Source of the DNA: CAZZBK01 sp964652155
Lineage (GTDB): Bacteria > Planctomycetota > Planctomycetia > Pirellulales > PNKZ01
NCBI GenBank assembly: GCA_964652155.1
Contig: CAZZBK010000079.1
Span: 1 to 28,188, forward strand
Direction: 5' to 3'
Length of the DNA stretch: 28,188 nucleotides
Shown one piece after another: positions 1-8,399 of this stretch. A program made the position numbers and the translations under genes. The notes below the pieces were generated by a model. It saw only the letters and a list, made by a program, of their open reading frames with translations, ran no database searches and was not told the origin of the DNA. Each line of letters starts with the position of its first letter. Position 1 is the stretch's first letter.

Positions 1-134
1 CACCCGAGCGGTCAAGAGAACGGCTGGACGTTGAGCAAGCAAAATCTGGACCCCCACGGGTGCGTCTGGTACCTTACAAGGGTACTCGTTGATCCCACCA
101 CCCCTGTTGTTTCCCTCCTTGGAGTGTTCCCGCC

Positions 135-650
135 ATGAAACGCATTGCCAGTTGTTTGGTTGCCCTGAGTTTGTTGATCGTCGCCGTGCAAGCCGCCGAG
201 TTGAAGGTTGGCGACGCCGCCCCGTCGTTCTCGATGCAAGCCAGCGACGGCCATACCTACACGCTCGATCAATTCAAGGGGAAGAAGGCGGTCGTCATCG
301 CCTGGTATCCCAAGTCATTCACGGGCGGCTGCACCAAAGAGTGCAAGTCAATGAAGACCTACGGCGCCGAGTTGAAAGCGCTCAACGTGGCCTACTTCAC
401 CGCGAGCTGCGACCCGGTCGACGTGCAGAAGAAGTTTGCCGAGAGCCTGGAAGTCGACTATCCGATTCTGGCCGACCCCTCGAAGGAAGCCGCCAAGGCG
501 TTCGGCGTCAGTGACGGCGGCAACGCCAAGCGTCACACCATCTTTATCGATAAGAATGGCAAAGTGGCCCATGTCGAGATTAAGGTGAACACCGAGACGC
601 ACGGCAAGGACATCGCCGCGAAGCTCAAAGAGTTGGGTATCGCCAACTAG
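135..650 (+). CDS. Exported peroxiredoxin, Bcp/AhpC-TSA type
   Basis: This 171-residue thiol peroxidase would reduce peroxides with a cysteine. Residues 1-20 are a Sec signal peptide (KR then a hydrophobic stretch ending VQA-A), so it acts outside the cytoplasm or on the membrane. The thioredoxin-like fold follows; the peroxidatic motif PxxxTxxC is seen as PKSFTGGC with Cys66. A second cysteine lies at Cys70, four residues later, whereas E. coli-type Bcp has the resolving cysteine five residues later. The downstream IFIDKNGKVAHV segment is typical of the family. A GGAG about 10 bases before the ATG supports the start. The gene stands alone, with an intrinsic terminator at 679-716. The family call is secure; the reductant partner is not visible. 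Confidence 0.93.
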   Translation: MKRIASCLVALSLLIVAVQAAELKVGDAAPSFSMQASDGHTYTLDQFKGKKAVVIAWYPKSFTGGCTKECKSMKTYGAELKALNVAYFTASCDPVDVQKKFAESLEVDYPILADPSKEAAKAFGVSDGGNAKRHTIFIDKNGKVAHVEIKVNTETHGKDIAAKLKELGIAN

Positions 651-678
651 TGGCCGGCTGTGTTGTCGTTTAATTGCG

Positions 679-716
679 AAGCGTGGGAGTCGAGCCCGGC
701 TCCCACGCTTTGTTTA
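679..716 (+). terminator. Intrinsic terminator after the peroxiredoxin gene
   Basis: An 11-bp perfect stem (679-689 with 700-710), loop of 10 bases, is followed by a T-rich tract TTTGTTT. It lies about 30 bases past the stop of the peroxiredoxin gene. Confidence 0.85.
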
Positions 717-728
717 ATATGCCGATAG

Positions 729-747
729 CCGGTCCCGCCGGGACCGG
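729..747. repeat. Short perfect palindrome, 9-bp stem
   Basis: CCGGTCCCG and CGGGACCGG pair around a single C. There is no T-run, so it is more likely a repeat-type hairpin than a terminator. It sits just before the enolase-superfamily gene. Confidence 0.5.
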
Positions 748-837
748 ACAAGTGTGGTTCGGAGGCTGAACACGCCGCGTTCCTCACACGACCTATCGGG
801 CCATCTTTTTTATCCCGCGTATCGAGAAGCGTGCATC

Positions 838-1965
838 ATGAAGATCACCGAGGTCGTTTGCCAAATCCTTCGCATCCCACAAATCACGGCCAAGACGGCG
901 AGCAGCCAGGATGCCGTGCTCGTGCGGATACGCACCGATAACGGACTCGAAGGGATTGGCGAGGCCGACAGCTCGCCCGAGGTTGTCAAGGCGATCGTCG
1001 ATGCGCCGTTCAGTCATAATATCGCCTGCGGATTGCGCGAGTTGCTCATCGGCGAGAACCCGCTCGAGACCGAACGGCTGTGGCAGAAAATGTACCGTCG
1101 CACGATGTACTACGGTCGCACGTCGGTCACGATCAGTGCCATGGCCGCCATCGATGTCGCGCTCTGGGACCTCAAGGGGAAGCACTTTGGCGTGCCGATC
1201 CACACGCTGCTCGGCGGCAAGCAACACGACAAGGTCTTGGCCTACGCCTCGATTCTCTTCGGCCGTGATGGGGCCGAGACCCGCGATATCGGCCGCCGCT
1301 GGATCGACGAGGGCTATCGGGCCGTCAAGTTCGGCTGGGAACCGATGGGGCAGAGCGAGCAGCTCGATATCGAGCTGGTGCGCGGCGCGCGGGCCGGGCT
1401 GGGCAACGACGCGACGCTGCTCATCGACGCCGGCTGCGTCTGGGATACCCGCACCGCCTTACAGCGAGCCCACGCTTTTACCGAGTTCCGGCCTGGCTGG
1501 CTCGAAGAGCCGCTCCGCGAGGACAACGTCGAAGGCTACGCTTGGCTCCGCGATCGCTCGCCGATTCCGATCGCGGCGGGGGAAGGGGAGTGCGGCCGCG
1601 AATCGTTCCGCCCGCTCATCGATCGCCGCGCGCTCGACGTGTATCAGGTCGACATCTCGCGCTGCGGATTCACCGACTCGGCCTATATTCGCGCACGGGT
1701 CGAAGAGATTGGCTCGCGTTTGTGCAATCACTGCTACACGAGCCCGATCACCGTGGCGGCCAGCATCCACTGGTTGAGCACCTGCCGCGACGCATTTTTG
1801 TTCGAGGATTGCGTCGAGGACTCGCCGCTGCGGCACGAGTTGACCCACGAGCGGGTGCAAGCCGTCGACGGCTGGATTGCGCCGCCGATGGGCCCCGGCT
1901 TGGGCATCACGCTCGACGAGGATTTTGTCAAGCGACACCTCGTGTGCGAGTCGGGGCGAAAGTAG
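838..1965 (+). CDS. Enolase-superfamily enzyme, mandelate racemase/muconate lactonizing type
   Basis: This 375-residue enzyme abstracts an alpha proton from a carboxylate substrate, probably a sugar acid, in the cytoplasm. The N-terminal capping domain (about 1-120) ends with the usual AAIDVALWDLKGK segment and the barrel follows. Candidate catalytic residues are Lys164 (VKFGW), metal ligands Asp197 (LIDAG), Glu223 or Glu224 (WLEEP) and Glu249 (AAGEGE), then an Asp272/His298 pair (QVDISRCG, NHCYTS), as in the mandelate racemase branch. The second lysine of the common KxK motif is a glycine here. An open frame continues upstream to 754, but homologues start at MKITEVV, so the ATG at 838 was chosen. 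Exact substrate cannot be told; a sugar-acid dehydratase is the most likely alternative to a racemase. Confidence 0.9.
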   Translation: MKITEVVCQILRIPQITAKTASSQDAVLVRIRTDNGLEGIGEADSSPEVVKAIVDAPFSHNIACGLRELLIGENPLETERLWQKMYRRTMYYGRTSVTISAMAAIDVALWDLKGKHFGVPIHTLLGGKQHDKVLAYASILFGRDGAETRDIGRRWIDEGYRAVKFGWEPMGQSEQLDIELVRGARAGLGNDATLLIDAGCVWDTRTALQRAHAFTEFRPGWLEEPLREDNVEGYAWLRDRSPIPIAAGEGECGRESFRPLIDRRALDVYQVDISRCGFTDSAYIRARVEEIGSRLCNHCYTSPITVAASIHWLSTCRDAFLFEDCVEDSPLRHELTHERVQAVDGWIAPPMGPGLGITLDEDFVKRHLVCESGRK

Positions 1966-1985
1966 TTGATGCGTCTCCGCGTGTA

Positions 1986-3095
1986 TCAACGTTCTTGCGG
2001 CTGCGAGAGGAACAACGCTTCGCGGCGCATGTAGGCCATCACGGTCGACGAGTTGAAGTAGTGGAACGAGCCATGCCGTCGACCGATCTGTCGGCTGACA
2101 TTGATCCCTTCGAGTCGAAACGGATTGTAACCGATCGATTGCGGGTCGGGCGCGCCGACATAGCCGATCGAATGAGCCCCTTCGGACGGATCGAGTCGAT
2201 AGTAGTAACGCAGCGCGGGGTCGAGCGGATTTACGGTGAAGAAGCACCGCTCGACTTGGTTGAGCGATTGGCCATAACGATCGCCGGGGACGAGCGCGTC
2301 GTAGTCGAGTGCTCCGGCGAGCAAAATGGCCCGGCGCGGCGGTGGCGTCGCCCCGCGAGGCGCGGTTTCGTCGCTCAACGCGCGGCCATCGATTGAGCCC
2401 CCGTCGAGCAGGTGCAACGCGGCCATCGTGGTGCGCGCGCCAAAGCTGAACGCGATCATCGAGACGCGCTGCGATGCGGGGATCCGTCGCAAAAACTGGC
2501 CAAAGTAGTATCCCTCGTCGTCGGCACGGTCGGCCTTGTAGCGTGTGTCGGACCAGAGACGGTGGCATGCGCGATCGCTGGGCCACGACCAGATGACACG
2601 CCGCGCGTCGACGCAGCCGCAAGCGTCGACGTGCGCAAACACGCGGTGGCCGATCTCGATGGCTTCGCACGAATCGGTCAGGTTGCCGTGCAAATAGACG
2701 ATCGTGGGTTGCGTTGGCTTGCCACTGGCGTGAAACTCGTCGAGCGTCGAGTTCTGCCAACGACCGTCCCGGCAGACTTGCACGACCGGGGTCAGGGGTG
2801 CCACCGCGCAACAGGGCAGGTCGGGCAGGCACCGCGTGTTGATGACCCACAACGAGCCGCACGCGCACGCGGGGACGTTCGGGCTCGCTTCGTTGCCCGG
2901 CGGCTGGGGGGGCGCGTCCACAACCTCGTAACGCCAGGCGACCGCCTGCGGCTGTCGGAACCGCGTCGCACAATCGTCGGCCTCCGCGCCGAGACCAATC
3001 GACATGATGAGCGCAGCCGACAGCGCCCATGCGCGGAGCGTGCCGCGCGGCGGCTCGTGAGCGGCTCGTCGTGTTTCGGTTGCCGTGAGGCGCAT
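1986..3095 (-). CDS. Exported alpha/beta-hydrolase-like protein, Cys-rich N-terminus
   Basis: This 369-residue protein has a long n-region and a hydrophobic segment at about 20-38 ending in GAEA, so it is probably exported. Residues 41-110 hold about nine cysteines, which suggests disulfides. The hydrolase core starts with an oxyanion-hole strand TIVYLHGN (about 131-138). The nucleophile elbow reads AFSFGA with Ser217, a variant of GxSxG. Candidate acid and base are Asp292 and His341 or His345. The layout resembles DUF900-type esterases. A GGAG five bases before the ATG at 3095 supports this start over an in-frame GTG at 3128. It is convergent with the enolase-superfamily gene, 20 bases apart. 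Substrate is unknown; the fold call is reasonable rather than certain. Confidence 0.75.
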   Translation of the reverse strand: MRLTATETRRAAHEPPRGTLRAWALSAALIMSIGLGAEADDCATRFRQPQAVAWRYEVVDAPPQPPGNEASPNVPACACGSLWVINTRCLPDLPCCAVAPLTPVVQVCRDGRWQNSTLDEFHASGKPTQPTIVYLHGNLTDSCEAIEIGHRVFAHVDACGCVDARRVIWSWPSDRACHRLWSDTRYKADRADDEGYYFGQFLRRIPASQRVSMIAFSFGARTTMAALHLLDGGSIDGRALSDETAPRGATPPPRRAILLAGALDYDALVPGDRYGQSLNQVERCFFTVNPLDPALRYYYRLDPSEGAHSIGYVGAPDPQSIGYNPFRLEGINVSRQIGRRHGSFHYFNSSTVMAYMRREALFLSQPQER

Positions 3096-3222
3096 CGCAC
3101 TCCGTGGCCTCGTTCGCCGCCGCGTCACCGCGCCGTCGAACGATCTTCTGGCATAACACGCACAATCGTCACGGCCTGCCGTCCGGGCGACCGAGTATGT
3201 GGCGAATTGTCGACGTGTTTCG

Positions 3223-3251
3223 TTTGCACATCATCGGCTGTGGGGTAGAGT
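3223..3251 (+). promoter_or_regulatory. Putative sigma-70-type promoter of the small lipoprotein gene
   Basis: TTTGCA and TAGAGT are separated by 17 bases, about 57 bases before the start codon at 3309. Both boxes are imperfect. Confidence 0.45.
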
Positions 3252-3308
3252 TTCACGACTCACCTTTTAGTGAGCAGACATGGAAGAATCTGAGCGGAGA
3301 TAGCAGTC

Positions 3309-3500
3309 ATGAAGAGGCTGATGATTATTGCGGTTCTCGCGTTGGTGACATACGGCGCGACAGGCTGCAACCGACAGTGGTTCACACGTGGCTCAAACTG
3401 CAACACGGCCGCGCCCAACTGCGGGCCCGATTACCAGGCGCACTCGCCGGTCGTCGGCGCGCCCGAGGGCACGGTCACCTATCCCGGACCAGGCACCTAA
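3309..3500 (+). CDS. Small putative lipoprotein, 63 aa
   Basis: The N-terminus MKRLMIIAVLALVTYGATGC is a lipoprotein-type signal with the acylated cysteine at position 20. The mature part is only about 43 residues, has two more cysteines (NCNTAAPNC) and ends in a Gly/Pro-rich tail. Purine-rich GGAGATAG precedes the ATG. Small lipoproteins of this shape, with a signal, a few cysteines and a Pro/Gly tail, are common in planctomycetes. Function is unknown. A hairpin repeat follows the stop. Confidence 0.7.
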   Translation: MKRLMIIAVLALVTYGATGCNRQWFTRGSNCNTAAPNCGPDYQAHSPVVGAPEGTVTYPGPGT

Positions 3501-3507
3501 TTGGCTT

Positions 3508-3549
3508 TCCTAAAAATGCGAGGGGGACTGTCCCCCGTCCGTTTTAGGA
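3508..3549. repeat. Palindromic hairpin element with GGGGGAC core
   Basis: Outer arms TCCTAAAA and TTTTAGGA enclose an inner hairpin GGGGGAC-T-GTCCCCC. It begins 7 bases after the small lipoprotein stop and may serve as its terminator, though no T-run follows. The design (A/T-ending outer arms, GGGGAC...GTCCCC core) resembles the larger element at 21146-21214. Confidence 0.6.
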
Positions 3550-3670
3550 TCGGCCCTGCTTTGCGTCACTCGCGGTCGAGCCGCTGGACCCCCTGGCTCG
3601 CCGTGGGTGATGAAAGCGCGTGCCAGTTTGGGTCTCGATTCCAGCACGTCATCACGTACGGAGGCGTATG

Positions 3671-3859
3671 ATGCGATCGATGATGCGAGGCGCTCGCCCG
3701 AATCCGTTTGGCCGGGTTATCTTGCAGCACGTCTACCAGAGTTGGCCGCGGCGGATTGACCCTCCGCAGGACCGTGCTCGGCTGCGCAAGCCGCACTTTC
3801 CGATGGTAGGGGCTATGCCGACCGAGTTGGCCGATCGGCAGCTTTTGCCCAGGCGTTGA
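3671..3859 (+). CDS. Doubtful small basic ORF, 62 aa
   Basis: The ATG at 3671 lies six bases after GGAGG, which is the main reason to list it. The product starts MRSMMRGARPNPFGRV and is Arg/Pro-rich, with no signal peptide, membrane segment or domain that I recognise. It may be chance coding in a spacer. Confidence 0.25.
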   Translation: MRSMMRGARPNPFGRVILQHVYQSWPRRIDPPQDRARLRKPHFPMVGAMPTELADRQLLPRR

Positions 3860-3862
3860 GCT

Positions 3863-3891
3863 TTGACTCCGCCGCGCCACGCGAGCATACT
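3863..3891 (+). promoter_or_regulatory. Putative promoter of the transglutaminase-like gene
   Basis: TTGACT and CATACT lie 17 bases apart, about 80 bases before the start codon at 3971. Confidence 0.45.
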
Positions 3892-3970
3892 AAAAGCATA
3901 ACGCCGCACCCACGTCATTTCTCCGCGGCACATGGCTTCGCGTTTCGCATTTCAGATTGGGCGAGGTTTT

Positions 3971-5020
3971 ATGAGCCGCGTCGTCGCTCGCAGCCGCATT
4001 GGCCTGACGTTCTTCGTGGCCCTGAATCTCACGAGCATCGTGGCGACGCTCCGCGCTCAGGAGGCACGGGTGGCGGATGGGGCCCAAACCGAGACGGTGG
4101 CCAGCGAGGCGAAACCCCTGGGCCCTGGTCTACAACTCATCGAGCCACGCACCTATCGGCTGCGCGTCGTCACGAAGATCGAAGCCCCTGATGCGCCACT
4201 GAACAACGTGGTGGCCACCTCGCCGATTCCGATCGAGTGGCCCGAACAGAAACTCAAACTGCTCAGCGAGAAGGTTACGCCCGGCGCCAAGGTGACCGAG
4301 CAGATTCTCAAAGGGCAGGCAGGCTTTATGCGGCTGCAAGTCCCGTCGATCGCCAAGGGAGAGTCGGCGAGCGTCGAGCGGCTGTACGAAGTCACGCGCT
4401 ACCGGCTCAAGTTCAATCGGCCTGCCGACCCGCTCAAGCCACCGCGCGGCGTGCCGAGTGATTTGCGCGAGCAGCTCACGGCCCCCGCCCCGGGCATTGA
4501 GCTGACCGACCCCAAGATGATCGAACTCGCCAAGCAGCTCAAGCACGACGAGCTACCGGCCTGGGAACGCGTGCATTCGATTTGGAAGTGGACGCGCGAC
4601 AATATCAAGTTTCAGAACGGTGACTTTCGCGGCGCGCTGTTCGCCATCGAGCAAGGTTGCGGCGATTGCGAGGAGATGAGCGCGCTGTTCGTCGGCCTGC
4701 TGCGGCTCAACGGCCTGCAAGCCCGCACCGTGTGGGTCGAGGGACACGACTATCCGGAGTTTTACCTGACCGACAAACAGGGTCGCGGGCATTGGATACC
4801 GGCTCAGGTCGTGGGCCCCGAGTGGTTTGGCGAGATGACCGAGTACCGTCCCATTTTTCAGAAAGGGGATCGGTTCTACGACGCGCTGCAGAAGCAGTTT
4901 GTGCGGTACGTGCCGCACACGGTCAAGAGCGACGGCAAGGCGGCCCCCAAGTTATTGGTCGATCACCAGATTATTGCCGACTCGGACATCAATGGACCGC
5001 TGTACGTTAATCCGAAATAG
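3971..5020 (+). CDS. Exported transglutaminase-like protein with intact Cys-His
   Basis: This 349-residue protein has a hydrophobic signal at about 10-29 ending in LRAQ. An N-terminal domain of about 150 residues carries repeated VxxxxPIPIEWPEQ-like segments; the transglutaminase core spans about 195-285. The expected nucleophile is Cys233 in GCGDCEEMSALF and the base is His259 in EGHDYPEFYL. The usual third residue, Asp, appears to be Gln279 (WIPAQ), which could act like the Asn of papain-type enzymes. The start at 3971 has GAGG four bases upstream; an in-frame ATG at 3932 is less likely. It heads a same-strand group with DUF1549/DUF1553, DUF1501 and a paralogue at 8400. Cross-linking or peptidase activity is possible; the substrate is unknown. 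Confidence 0.82.
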   Translation: MSRVVARSRIGLTFFVALNLTSIVATLRAQEARVADGAQTETVASEAKPLGPGLQLIEPRTYRLRVVTKIEAPDAPLNNVVATSPIPIEWPEQKLKLLSEKVTPGAKVTEQILKGQAGFMRLQVPSIAKGESASVERLYEVTRYRLKFNRPADPLKPPRGVPSDLREQLTAPAPGIELTDPKMIELAKQLKHDELPAWERVHSIWKWTRDNIKFQNGDFRGALFAIEQGCGDCEEMSALFVGLLRLNGLQARTVWVEGHDYPEFYLTDKQGRGHWIPAQVVGPEWFGEMTEYRPIFQKGDRFYDALQKQFVRYVPHTVKSDGKAAPKLLVDHQIIADSDINGPLYVNPK

Positions 5021-5046
5021 CCTCTGTGGCGTCGCGCGTTGCGAGT

Positions 5047-5185
5047 CCCCTTCTCCCACCGGGAGAAGGTGGCGACGCAGTCGCCCTATGAGGGTGGCTC
5101 GCGCTTTGTCAACATGCCGAACGCTTCTTCAACGCAACCCACCCTCACCCGGCCTACGGCCACCCTCTTCCAAAGGGAGAGGGGG
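5047..5185. repeat. Composite REP/BIME-like repeat, copy A
   Basis: Two inverted units bound a variable middle. The left unit has two hairpins: CCTTCTCCC/GGGAGAAGG (5049-5069) and GGCGAC/GTCGCC (5071-5085), then TGAGGGTGG. The right unit is the inverted version, CCACCCTCA, GGCC-TAC-GGCC and CCCTCTTCC-AAA-GGGAGAGGG (5163-5183). A second copy lies at 19556-19728. The repeat ends 13 bases before the ATG at 5199 of the DUF1549 gene. Confidence 0.8.
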
Positions 5186-5198
5186 TTGGGCGTCCCTG

Positions 5199-6803
5199 AT
5201 GATTGCACTCGCGCTCGTGGTTCCTGGACCGATCCTTGCGGCGGAGCAGGACACGTCGTTTGCGGCGCGACGCGCCGAGCGGCTGAAGTTGCTCGCCGCG
5301 CCACCCGATATCCCCACCCAAAATGCCGCAACCCAACACCCGATCGACGCCTTGATCGAGGCCCGCTGGCCAAGTTTACCCGCCGGTGTCGCGGCTCCCG
5401 CGGTGTGCGACGACGCAACGTTCATCCGACGCGCGACGCTCGACATCACGGGGCTGATCCCGACGTTCAACGAGCTCACGACGTTTCTGAACAACCGCTC
5501 GCCGCTCAAACGCAGCCAGCTCATCGATCAATTGCTTGCCCGCCATGCCGAGTACGCGGCCCATTGGACACCGTTCTGGGAAGACGCCCTGGCGAGCCAG
5601 AATGTGAATCATCAGGGCGGCATTCCGACGCACGGCAACTATCGCGATTGGATCATCGAGCAGTTCGAGAAGAACCGCCCATACGATCAATGGGTCGCCG
5701 AACTGCTCGACCCGGCCGCGCGTGGCCGCAAGCAGGCCCATGAGGAGATTTTCGGACGCAAGTTCACCATCGATTATGTCCGCAGCGACACGCATGCCGA
5801 CGCGCTCCAGACCGCCTCGAACATCGCTCAGGTGTTCTTGGGCACGTCGATGAAATGCGCCGGCTGCCACGACCACTTCGAGAACCCTGAATGGACCCAA
5901 GAGCGGTTCCTGGGATTTGCCGGGTTGTTTGCTGGGCAGGATTTGGAGAAGGTTCGCTGCGAAGTCCACAGCGGCCAGAGGGTCGCGGCCCGCTTTCCGT
6001 TTGCGTTGCCCGAATGGGAAGCGCAGCCGCCGACGAGTCCCTCCGAGCGACTGAGCGCCGCCGCGCGGTGGACGGTCGATCCCACCAATCCACGCTTCGC
6101 CAAGACGATCGTCAATCGACTTTGGCGACGGTATCTGGGGCTGGGTTTGTTCGAGCCGGCTGATGACTATCGCCCCGACACCGCAGTGAGCCATCCCGAG
6201 CTGTTGGACTGGCTCGCCTATGACTTTCTCGCACACGGTTGCGATCTCAAACATACGATCCGAGCGATCCTGACGAGCCAGACGTATCAGCGTCGCTACG
6301 ATCCGGCGCTGGCCGATCGTTTCGATGTGACGCAGCGCACGTTGCCGCGTTACTTTCGCTCGCCGAGCCTGCGGCGTTTGACGGCCGAGCAGTTCGTCGA
6401 CAGCGTGCGGCTCGCATGCAGCGGGCAGCTCTCGCCCCAGGAGCGATTGTACCTCGACATTCGCGCCACGCCGTTGGTTCGCTCGCTGGGCCGCCTCGAC
6501 TCGCGCAGCGAGGTGAGCACCGCGCGGAGCGAGGATCTAGCCGTGGTGCAAACGCTTGAATGGCTCAACGGCAAGGAGCTTTACGACCTGATCGACCATA
6601 GCCTGACGTTTGCCAAGCCCTTTGCGAAGGGAGACCTGCGGGCGGTCGTCGATCGCCTGTACCGTTCGATTCTGAGCCGGGGCGCGACACTCGACGAGCG
6701 AAAGGCCGGGCAGGCATTTCTCACCGGAGTCGAGTTCTCCGAAGGGCTGCGCGATTTGGCCTGGGCACTCATCTGTTCACCAGAATTCATCTTCATCAAG
6801 TGA
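5199..6803 (+). CDS. DUF1549/DUF1553 protein, short form
   Basis: The pair DUF1549-DUF1553 is a planctomycete hallmark of unknown biochemical role, thought to act outside the cytoplasm. From the ATG at 5199 there are 534 residues. DUF1549 (about 45-250) shows FIRRATLDITGLIPT and a heme-like CxxCH at 220-224 (KCAGCHDHFENP); DUF1553 follows from about 285 with NPRFAKTIVNRLW and HPELLDWLAYDF. It lacks the N-terminal cytochrome c (PSD1) and LamG parts that make many relatives 700-1000 residues. The signal MIALALVVPGPILAA has no positive charge; an in-frame ATG at 5088, inside the repeat, would add 37 residues including Lys and Arg. The start is therefore uncertain. The stop is 2 bases before the DUF1501 ATG, so the two are co-transcribed. 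Confidence 0.9.
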   Translation: MIALALVVPGPILAAEQDTSFAARRAERLKLLAAPPDIPTQNAATQHPIDALIEARWPSLPAGVAAPAVCDDATFIRRATLDITGLIPTFNELTTFLNNRSPLKRSQLIDQLLARHAEYAAHWTPFWEDALASQNVNHQGGIPTHGNYRDWIIEQFEKNRPYDQWVAELLDPAARGRKQAHEEIFGRKFTIDYVRSDTHADALQTASNIAQVFLGTSMKCAGCHDHFENPEWTQERFLGFAGLFAGQDLEKVRCEVHSGQRVAARFPFALPEWEAQPPTSPSERLSAAARWTVDPTNPRFAKTIVNRLWRRYLGLGLFEPADDYRPDTAVSHPELLDWLAYDFLAHGCDLKHTIRAILTSQTYQRRYDPALADRFDVTQRTLPRYFRSPSLRRLTAEQFVDSVRLACSGQLSPQERLYLDIRATPLVRSLGRLDSRSEVSTARSEDLAVVQTLEWLNGKELYDLIDHSLTFAKPFAKGDLRAVVDRLYRSILSRGATLDERKAGQAFLTGVEFSEGLRDLAWALICSPEFIFIK

Positions 6804-6805
6804 CC

Positions 6806-8287
6806 ATGACCACGCCGCATCTCACGCGCCGCAAGTTTTTGAGCACGTCGGCCGCTGCACTCACGGCGCTGCCGACGTTGCGCGCCGCGGCGAGCACGAC
6901 CGACACGATCAAGCGGCTCTCGGCCTCGGCCGACTCGGTGATCTTCATCTGGCTGCCAGGCGGCATGCCGCAGACCGACATGTGGGACCCCAAGCAGCAC
7001 ACGCCGTTTCGCGCCGGCATGAAAGGAAGCGAACTGCTCGGCACTTGTGAATCGATCGCGACGAGCGTCGATGGCGTGCGATTGGGGGCCGGGCTCGAAC
7101 AAATCGCCCAGGTCATGCATCACGGCACGCTGCTTCGCAGCCTGACGAACGAGACCAAGTTTGGGGCGGTGCATCTCAAGGCGCAGCACTACATGATGAC
7201 CGGCCATTTGTTTCCGGCCGGGGTCAAAGCGCCGAGCATGGGCGCGGTGTTGTCGCGGATGCTGGGCCCCCGCCAGGCCAACGTGCCGCCGTATGTCTAT
7301 ATCGGTCGCGACATCGACACCTCGGACACCGAAAAGCAATTCATCAACGAGTACATCGGACCAGGGTTCTACGGGCCGCGATACGCTCCGCTGATGATCA
7401 GCGACCCCGCGGCAGGCTTGTCGACGCTGAACAACTTGGCCCTCATGACACCGCAACGGCTTGATCGCAAGCTCGCGTATCTCAAGAGCGTGACAGGCGC
7501 GGCGGACGAACGGCTCCGCGCAAGCGACAAGGTCGCCGAGTACTTGCAGGCCATCGAGGCCGCCCGCGGCATGATGGACTCGCCCGTCAAGCGGGCCTTC
7601 GATTTCCAGAAACTGGAATCGCCCGAAACGATCGCCGCCTACCAGCCACGTATCACGCGCGGAGATTTGCTCGACAAGTGGTACTGGTTCGGGCAGCGTT
7701 TTGGCAGCGGGTTGCTCTTGGCTCGGCGGCTGGTCGAGGCCGGCGTCCGCTTCGTGCAGGTCGAACTCCAGTATCAAGCGTTCAAAGGGTTCGATACGCA
7801 TGAGGATGGGGCCAAGCGGCTCGTCGAGTTGAAGCGGCAAATCGACGCCCCGATCGCCACGCTGATTACCGACTTGCATCGCCGCGGGCTGCTCGACCGC
7901 ACGCTGGTCGTCGTGGCCAGCGAGTTTGGTCGCACAATCGCCAACGCGCCCAAGGCGGGGGTCGAGCCGATCGGGTTCGCCGAGTCGCAGTCGGGTGACG
8001 AACTGATCCTGGCCAACGAATCGATGTACGGATTTCATGGACACTTTAGCAGCGCGAACAGCCTGTTGTTCTTCGGCGGCGGCTTTAAGCGCGGCGCGGT
8101 GTATGGTCGAACGGCCGAGCGTCATCCGCTCGTGCCCATCGAGCAAAGCGTCTCGCTGAGCGACGTGCACGCCACGATCTACCGCGCGATGGGCCTGGCG
8201 GCTGACAGCCATTACGTGACCGAGGGACGACCGTTCCACGTCACCAAAGACGGCAAAGGGCACGCGATCGCCGGGTTGCTCGCCTGA
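6806..8287 (+). CDS. DUF1501 protein, Tat-exported, sulfatase-like fold
   Basis: This 493-residue protein begins with a twin-arginine signal, LTRRKFLSTSAAALTALP, and is therefore exported folded. The DUF1501 body shows VIFIWLPGGMPQTDMWDPK near residue 45, RLVEAGVRFVQVE in the middle and VVASEFGRT, followed by GFHGHFSSANSLLFFGGGFKRG in the last third. DUF1501 is related to the alkaline phosphatase/sulfatase fold. An in-frame GTG at 6800 overlaps the preceding stop; the ATG at 6806 was preferred. It directly follows the DUF1549/DUF1553 gene, the standard order in planctomycetes. Biochemical function is unknown in the family. Confidence 0.93.
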   Translation: MTTPHLTRRKFLSTSAAALTALPTLRAAASTTDTIKRLSASADSVIFIWLPGGMPQTDMWDPKQHTPFRAGMKGSELLGTCESIATSVDGVRLGAGLEQIAQVMHHGTLLRSLTNETKFGAVHLKAQHYMMTGHLFPAGVKAPSMGAVLSRMLGPRQANVPPYVYIGRDIDTSDTEKQFINEYIGPGFYGPRYAPLMISDPAAGLSTLNNLALMTPQRLDRKLAYLKSVTGAADERLRASDKVAEYLQAIEAARGMMDSPVKRAFDFQKLESPETIAAYQPRITRGDLLDKWYWFGQRFGSGLLLARRLVEAGVRFVQVELQYQAFKGFDTHEDGAKRLVELKRQIDAPIATLITDLHRRGLLDRTLVVVASEFGRTIANAPKAGVEPIGFAESQSGDELILANESMYGFHGHFSSANSLLFFGGGFKRGAVYGRTAERHPLVPIEQSVSLSDVHATIYRAMGLAADSHYVTEGRPFHVTKDGKGHAIAGLLA

Positions 8288-8399
8288 GCCGAGCGGCTCG
8301 CGTCGCCAATTGCGGCCTAAACTTTTCAGGTGCGACGGTTCGCGGCCGCGGCTCGTTGGCCGTGTAGGTTCCGATTATGACGATTGCGAGGGTGAGACG

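Larger units (their letters stand above)
3501..3970. other. Spacer with hairpin repeat, possible tiny ORF and promoter
   Basis: This 470-base stretch holds the palindromic element at 3508-3549, a low-confidence small ORF at 3671-3859 and a putative promoter at 3863-3891 for the transglutaminase-like gene. Nothing else could be supported. Confidence 0.6.

Noticed and set aside
1459..3165. 568-codon minus-strand frame over the enolase-superfamily and hydrolase genes
   Set aside because: It lies antisense to one recognised gene and in another frame of the second. Arg-rich composition without domains is typical of a high-GC shadow.
6581..8263. 560-codon minus-strand frame opposite DUF1501
   Set aside because: Antisense to a clearly conserved gene; no signal peptide, domain or Shine-Dalgarno site.
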